18,703 nucleotides of DNA, from NCBI GenBank assembly GCA_041497995.1, contig JBGQHM010000088.1, positions 1 to 18,703 of the forward strand. Reading direction: 5' to 3'. The position numbers and the translations under genes are program-made. Positions 16,012 to 18,703 of the stretch are shown in pieces; the first letter of the stretch is position 1, and every line of letters starts with the position of its first letter. The notes beneath the pieces were generated by a model that was given only the letters and a program-made list of their open reading frames with translations, ran no database searches and was not told where the DNA came from. Origin of the DNA: DATKMS01 sp041497995 (GTDB lineage: Bacteria > Desulfobacterota > Binatia > HRBIN30).

Positions 16012-16039
16012 CTTTGACGCCGAAGTTAACGCGTCAAAG
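16012..16039 (-). promoter_or_regulatory. Inverted repeat ahead of htrA, candidate operator over the -35 region
   Basis: CTTTGACGC (16012-16020) and GCGTCAAAG (16031-16039) are perfect 9-bp inverted arms with a 10-bp spacer, 33 bp upstream of the htrA start codon. On the minus strand one arm supplies TTGACG, a good -35 hexamer (16037-16032), but no good -10 follows 16-18 bp later. The size recalls dimeric repressor operators such as CIRCE (9-bp arms, 9-bp spacer), but the sequence differs. Protein binding is inferred. Confidence 0.45.
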
Positions 16040-16048
16040 TGAACGGAG

Positions 16049-16066
16049 GATTAGACGTAGATTAGA
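16049..16066 (-). promoter_or_regulatory. Tandem direct repeat with 11-bp period, candidate OmpR-type regulator site
   Basis: GATTAGA occurs at 16049-16055 and again at 16060-16066, exactly 11 bp apart; on the htrA strand this reads TCTAATC-TACG-TCTAATC. An inverted half site TCTAA follows at 16071-16075. OmpR/PhoB-family regulators bind such head-to-tail sites spaced 10-11 bp. The repeat starts about 12 bp upstream of the candidate htrA -35 (16032-16037), the usual activator position. The adjacent OmpR-family regulator gene makes it the natural candidate to bind here (inference). Confidence 0.5.
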
Positions 16067-16100
16067 AGTCTCTAAGGATGTGGGCATGAGGAGATGAGGG

Positions 16101-16128
16101 CGCACGGCCGTGCGTCTCCACGTCTCCA
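16101..16128. repeat. 14-bp palindrome plus 8-bp tandem repeat after the kinase stop codon
   Basis: CGCACGGCCGTGCG (16101-16114) is a perfect palindrome. It touches a perfect tandem repeat CGTCTCCA-CGTCTCCA (16113-16128) that ends one base before the kinase stop codon. As RNA from the minus strand the palindrome can fold (CGCAC stem, GGCC loop), extended by GGAG/CTCC pairing, which may mark the 3' end of the kinase transcript. There is no T-run, so intrinsic termination is unproven. Confidence 0.4.
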
Positions 16129-17541
16129 TCATCCTTGTGTCGCAGCGAGCGGTAGGACGACCCGAAACCGGCTGCCGGCGCCCGGAATGCTCTCGACGGT
16201 GATGGCGCCGCGGTGCAGAACGACGATCGAGCGGGCCAGCGCCAGGCCCAGACCGGCGCCGCCTCGACCGCGGGCGCGATCGCTGCGATAGAAACGATCG
16301 AAGATGTGCGCCTGCTCATTTGGAGCAATCCCAGGACCGGTGTCGCGGACCTCGAGCTCGGCGTCCGCGCCGTGTTGGCCGAGGACGATGTCGACCCGGC
16401 CGCCGGCCGGCGTGTACTTGATGGCGTTCTCCCCCAGATTGAAGATCAGACGAAACAACATTGAGGTACTGCCACCCACCCACAGCTGCGGTACCGGAGG
16501 AACGGACAACGTCACACCGGCGGCGTCGGCGAGCGCATGCAGGGCAGGGGTGACGTCGGCCATCACGCTGGCAAGGTTCACGGGTGTCTCGGTGAGTTGG
16601 ACGTTGCCACTGTCCGAGCGTGCCAGGAAGAGGAGGTCCTCGACGAGTGCGCTGAGTCGGTCGACTTCCTCGAGGCAGCTCGTGAGGACACGCCGAAACT
16701 CTTCCTCACCCGGCGAGGAGCGCAGCGCGACTTCGATTTCTCCCTTGAGGATGGTGAGCGGTGTGCGCAGCTCGTGCGCGGCGTCGGCGCTGAATTGGCT
16801 CACCGTGGCGAACGAACGCTCCAAGCGCGCGAGCATGTCGTTGAGCACGGCACCCAACCTGCCGAGCTCGTCCTCGTTGTCGCTCGTCTCGATGCGACGT
16901 GAGAGATCCTCAGCTTCAATCCGCCGTGCGGCATCGACCATCGCATCAACAGGGGCGAGTGCACGGCGCGCCAGGAACCATCCACCGACGCCGGCGACGA
17001 GCAGCGCGGGCGGGGCCAGCCCGAGCAGGATCAACAGGAAGCGCGAGCGCGCCGTCTCGACCGGCTCCAGGGACATGGCCACCTGCACGACCTGAATGAC
17101 CCGTCCCTGCTCGACGACGGGCATGGTGAGGATGCGCACCGGCGCCGGGCGGCCGGCCAGGGTCAGCGTCTCGTACGTTTCGTGCCCGTCGGCGGCGTTG
17201 CGCAGCGCCTCGGTGCTCAGCGGTAGCTGCGCACGGTCGCGCGGCGCGAGACGCGGATCGGGACGGCCGCGCGGGTCGAGCAGCCGGAAGAAGCGCTCGG
17301 CAAACCCCGGGCCGAGCATCGACTCGACGAGCTCGTCGAGACCCGGACCAAACGCGGTGGGACGGCGGACCGTTTCCGCAATCGCCTGCGCCAGCGATTG
17401 CAGCGATGTATCGACGTTGGTGTGCAAGCTGCGGTCGAGCAGCACCAATGTCGTCGCGCTGAGTGCGGCCAGCGTCGCCGTCAGCAACGCCGTGTACCAG
17501 ACAATGAGGCGCCCGCGCAGGGTATGCGGCCACAGTCTCAG
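16129..17541 (-). CDS. Sensor histidine kinase (HAMP, HisKA, HATPase), probable CTG start
   Basis: This is the membrane sensor of the two-component pair, 470 residues if it starts at CTG 17541. That CTG overlaps the regulator stop as CTGA and lies 8 nt after AAGGAG (17550-17555). The resulting N-terminus (RLWPHTLRGRLIVWYTALL) has the normal kinase form of basic residues before helix 1, whereas the next start-like codon (TTG 17487) would cut into that helix. A periplasmic sensing part of about 125 residues follows. Helix 2 is near 167-193, HAMP near 195-245, H-box HELRTP with phospho-acceptor His256, and N-box NLGENAIKYTP. G1 is DTGPGIA, the F-box is FDRFYRSD, and G2 is GGAGLGLALA. The architecture matches the heavy-metal/CusS-like and envelope-sensor group. 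The signal sensed is unknown. It phosphorylates the adjacent regulator. Confidence 0.92.
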   Translation of the reverse strand: MRLWPHTLRGRLIVWYTALLTATLAALSATTLVLLDRSLHTNVDTSLQSLAQAIAETVRRPTAFGPGLDELVESMLGPGFAERFFRLLDPRGRPDPRLAPRDRAQLPLSTEALRNAADGHETYETLTLAGRPAPVRILTMPVVEQGRVIQVVQVAMSLEPVETARSRFLLILLGLAPPALLVAGVGGWFLARRALAPVDAMVDAARRIEAEDLSRRIETSDNEDELGRLGAVLNDMLARLERSFATVSQFSADAAHELRTPLTILKGEIEVALRSSPGEEEFRRVLTSCLEEVDRLSALVEDLLFLARSDSGNVQLTETPVNLASVMADVTPALHALADAAGVTLSVPPVPQLWVGGSTSMLFRLIFNLGENAIKYTPAGGRVDIVLGQHGADAELEVRDTGPGIAPNEQAHIFDRFYRSDRARGRGGAGLGLALARSIVVLHRGAITVESIPGAGSRFRVVLPLAATQG

Positions 17542-18215
17542 GAGACCGGCTCCTTGAGGACGTAACCCACGCCGCGCACCGTGTGCAGCAGCTTCGGCTC
17601 GAAGTCGGCGTCGATCTTCTTGCGCAGGTAGTTGACGTAGACGTCGATGACGTTGGTGAATGTGTCGAAGTCCACGCCCCAGACGTGATGCGCAATCACC
17701 GCGCGGCTGACGACTTGGCCGACGCGGCGTAGGAAGAACTCCAGCAGCGCATATTCCTTGGCCGTCAAGTCGATGCGTTTGCCACCGCGGATCACCTCGC
17801 GGCTCACCGGGTCGAGGCTGAGGTCGGCGACCTTCAGGACTGCCGGTGCCGTGGGCCCGCCACGCCGGAGCAGCGCGCGCACCCTCGCCACCAGCTCTTC
17901 GAAGGCGAACGGCTTGGTGAGGTAGTCGTCCGCACCGCTGTCGAGGCCGGCGACCTTGTCGGCGACGGTATCGCGCGCGGTCAGCAACAAGACGGGCAGC
18001 GACAGCTTGTGCGTCCGGATCGCTTTGAGCACGGCCAGCCCGTCGCGTTTCGGCAGCATGACATCGAGGATGAGGAGGTCGTACTCGCCATCCGTCGCGC
18101 GCGCCAAGGCCGTCTCGCCGTCGTTGACGACCTCGATGGCATAGTGCTCCGCTTCCAGTCCACGCTGGATGAAGCTGGCAACCTTGTGTTCATCCTCCGC
18201 TAGCAGGATACGCAT
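17538..18215 (-). CDS. OmpR/PhoB-family response regulator
   Basis: The protein has 225 residues from the ATG ending at 18215, preceded by AGGAG; a TTG five codons upstream (18230) is less likely. The receiver domain (1-120) has acidic pair ED (7-8), phospho-acceptor Asp51 (LLILDVMLP), Thr79 and Lys101 (LTKPF). The C-terminal winged helix (about 130-222) reads LTAKEYALLEFFLRR, then VVSRAVIAHHVWG, then TNVIDVYVNYLRKKID with the recognition-helix pattern, and HTVRGVGYVL. It is a DNA-binding transcription factor activated by the kinase encoded right after it; the two genes overlap by 4 bases (CTGA). Likely targets are its own operon and the downstream htrA, ahead of which an 11-bp-period direct repeat is seen. 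Its own promoter region is interrupted by the MITE-like element. Confidence 0.96.
   Translation of the reverse strand: MRILLAEDEHKVASFIQRGLEAEHYAIEVVNDGETALARATDGEYDLLILDVMLPKRDGLAVLKAIRTHKLSLPVLLLTARDTVADKVAGLDSGADDYLTKPFAFEELVARVRALLRRGGPTAPAVLKVADLSLDPVSREVIRGGKRIDLTAKEYALLEFFLRRVGQVVSRAVIAHHVWGVDFDTFTNVIDVYVNYLRKKIDADFEPKLLHTVRGVGYVLKEPVS
17550..17555 (-). promoter_or_regulatory. Ribosome binding site deciding the kinase CTG start
   Basis: AAGGAG on the minus strand lies inside the last codons of the response-regulator gene, 8 nt upstream of the CTG at 17541-17539. No ATG, GTG or TTG is suitably placed behind it, which is the main support for a non-standard start. Confidence 0.6.
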
Positions 18216-18264
18216 TGACTCCTGATTCAATGGCGCACCTTTGCCATGAGGGCAAGCCGTCGCG

Positions 18265-18395
18265 TAGAAGAGGCTGTCTCAAAACGTACAGGCTGGAAGC
18301 CTATACCACCGTGTCTCCCTTGCAGACCATGGAGAATCTGGTGGTATAGGCATCTTGCCTGTACCGCCAGAAGGGTTTTGAGACAGCCTCTAGAA
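18265..18395. mobile_element. MITE-like element with 16-bp terminal inverted repeats and 5-bp target duplication
   Basis: A 121-bp element (18270-18390) begins with GAGGCTGTCTCAAAAC and ends with its exact reverse complement (18375-18390). It is flanked on both sides by the direct repeat TAGAA (18265-18269 and 18391-18395), as expected for target-site duplication. Inside is a second inverted pair of 25-nt arms (18286-18310 and 18340-18364) that differ at three positions, with a 29-nt loop. The right side carries 10 extra unpaired bases (18365-18374). It has no coding capacity and would need a transposase in trans. It sits 50 bp upstream of the response-regulator start and 46 bp upstream of the divergent gene. 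Confidence 0.85.
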
Positions 18396-18440
18396 TCGGC
18401 CGGCGAAAGCGTCGTCGGGCAAACCGGGAGGACATTCAGC

Positions 18441-18703
18441 GTGAAGAAGCAGATGTTGTTCGTTGCGGCACTCGTGCTGATAGGTGCGTTGACCGTGGTC
18501 GTGTGGCGGAGCAGTCTGCACACGGTGTTCACACTCTTCGACCCCGACAAGCGCGTCGACAACTTCCGGCATCTCGCCGACATCTTCCCCAGCCGGCCGG
18601 TGCATCGCGCGGGCCCAGCCTTCCAGTTTGCGCGGGCGCCGCGCGAGCTGGATGTCAGTTTCGCGTACGGCGGCACCACGTATCGCCTCGATGCGTTCCT
18701 GCA
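18441..18703 (+). CDS. Membrane-anchored protein, probable serine hydrolase (beta-lactamase fold), 3'-truncated by window end
   Basis: GTG 18441 lies 8 nt after GGGAGGA (18426-18432), and the frame stays open to the end of the window (87 codons). Residues 1-20 (KKQMLFVAALVLIGALTVVVW) form one hydrophobic signal or anchor segment. It is followed by HTVFTLFDPDKRVDNFRHLADIFPSRPVHR and a segment ending YGGTTYRLDAFL. In my memory this N-terminal pattern (a FD-x-D-x-x-V-x-NF block, then FPSR-x-V-x-R) matches the leader region of serine hydrolases of the beta-lactamase/6-aminohexanoate-dimer-hydrolase type. Their catalytic SxxK would lie beyond the window, so the family call is not proved by visible residues. 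The gene is divergent from the response regulator, with the MITE-like element between them. Confidence 0.6.
   Translation, partial: MKKQMLFVAALVLIGALTVVVWRSSLHTVFTLFDPDKRVDNFRHLADIFPSRPVHRAGPAFQFARAPRELDVSFAYGGTTYRLDAFL

Noticed and set aside
16012..16039. CIRCE (HrcA) operator reading of the inverted repeat ahead of htrA
   Set aside because: The arm and spacer sizes are similar, but the arms do not match the conserved TTAGCACTC/GAGTGCTAA sequence.
18227..18679. Minus-strand 150-codon frame running through the MITE-like element
   Set aside because: It crosses the repeat and the start region of the plus-strand gene; its peptide reflects the repeat read through and no family is recognised.

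Overview
The window looks like a GC-rich bacterial chromosome segment, probably from an uncultured deltaproteobacterium-like lineage (Binatota/Desulfobacterota-type). This placement is inference. It rests on the mix of secreted FG-GAP and dockerin-like proteins, an F420-type luciferase-like oxidoreductase, a crotonase, a GST and a Gld-type ABC exporter; there is no rRNA or marker tree to confirm it. No tRNA, rRNA, CRISPR, phage or plasmid genes were seen.

Layout. (1) 1-4498 (+): the 3' part of signal peptidase I (lepB), a large exported FG-GAP propeller protein with a C-terminal dockerin-like domain, a YqeY protein, and a Cys-rich exported protein ending in a related EF-hand-like tag. (2) 4528-7197 (+): an exported fusion of a nitrilase-like domain, with Ser where the nucleophilic Cys is expected, and a seven-repeat BNR/sialidase-like propeller. 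(3) 7243-8122: a small unknown gene (-) divergent from a VOC-fold protein (+). (4) 8135-11820 (-): ATPase, permease, GldG-like auxiliary protein and DUF4340-like protein, an overlapping ABC-2 set. (5) 11892-13402 (-): a GST and an F420-type LLM oxidoreductase in a two-gene operon, divergent from a crotonase (+, 13564-14427). (6) 14504-18215 (-): a response regulator and histidine kinase joined by a CTGA overlap, followed by an HtrA protease. Direct repeats with 11-bp period lie upstream of htrA. (7) 18216-18703: a 121-bp MITE-like element with perfect 16-bp terminal inverted repeats and a 5-bp target duplication lies between the response regulator and a divergent gene cut by the window end.

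How the parts may work together. The first block is about protein export and the cell surface: signal peptidase and several signal-peptide proteins with beta-propellers and Ca-binding tails. The kinase, regulator and HtrA form a plausible envelope-stress circuit, in which the regulator would bind the GATTAGA direct repeats ahead of htrA. The middle part carries a Gld-like exporter and detoxification or acyl-CoA type enzymes. No complete new defence or mobile system is visible. The most unusual items are the Cys-to-Ser nitrilase/propeller fusion, the MITE at the two-component promoter, the candidate htrA control region, and the non-ATG (CTG) start of the kinase.
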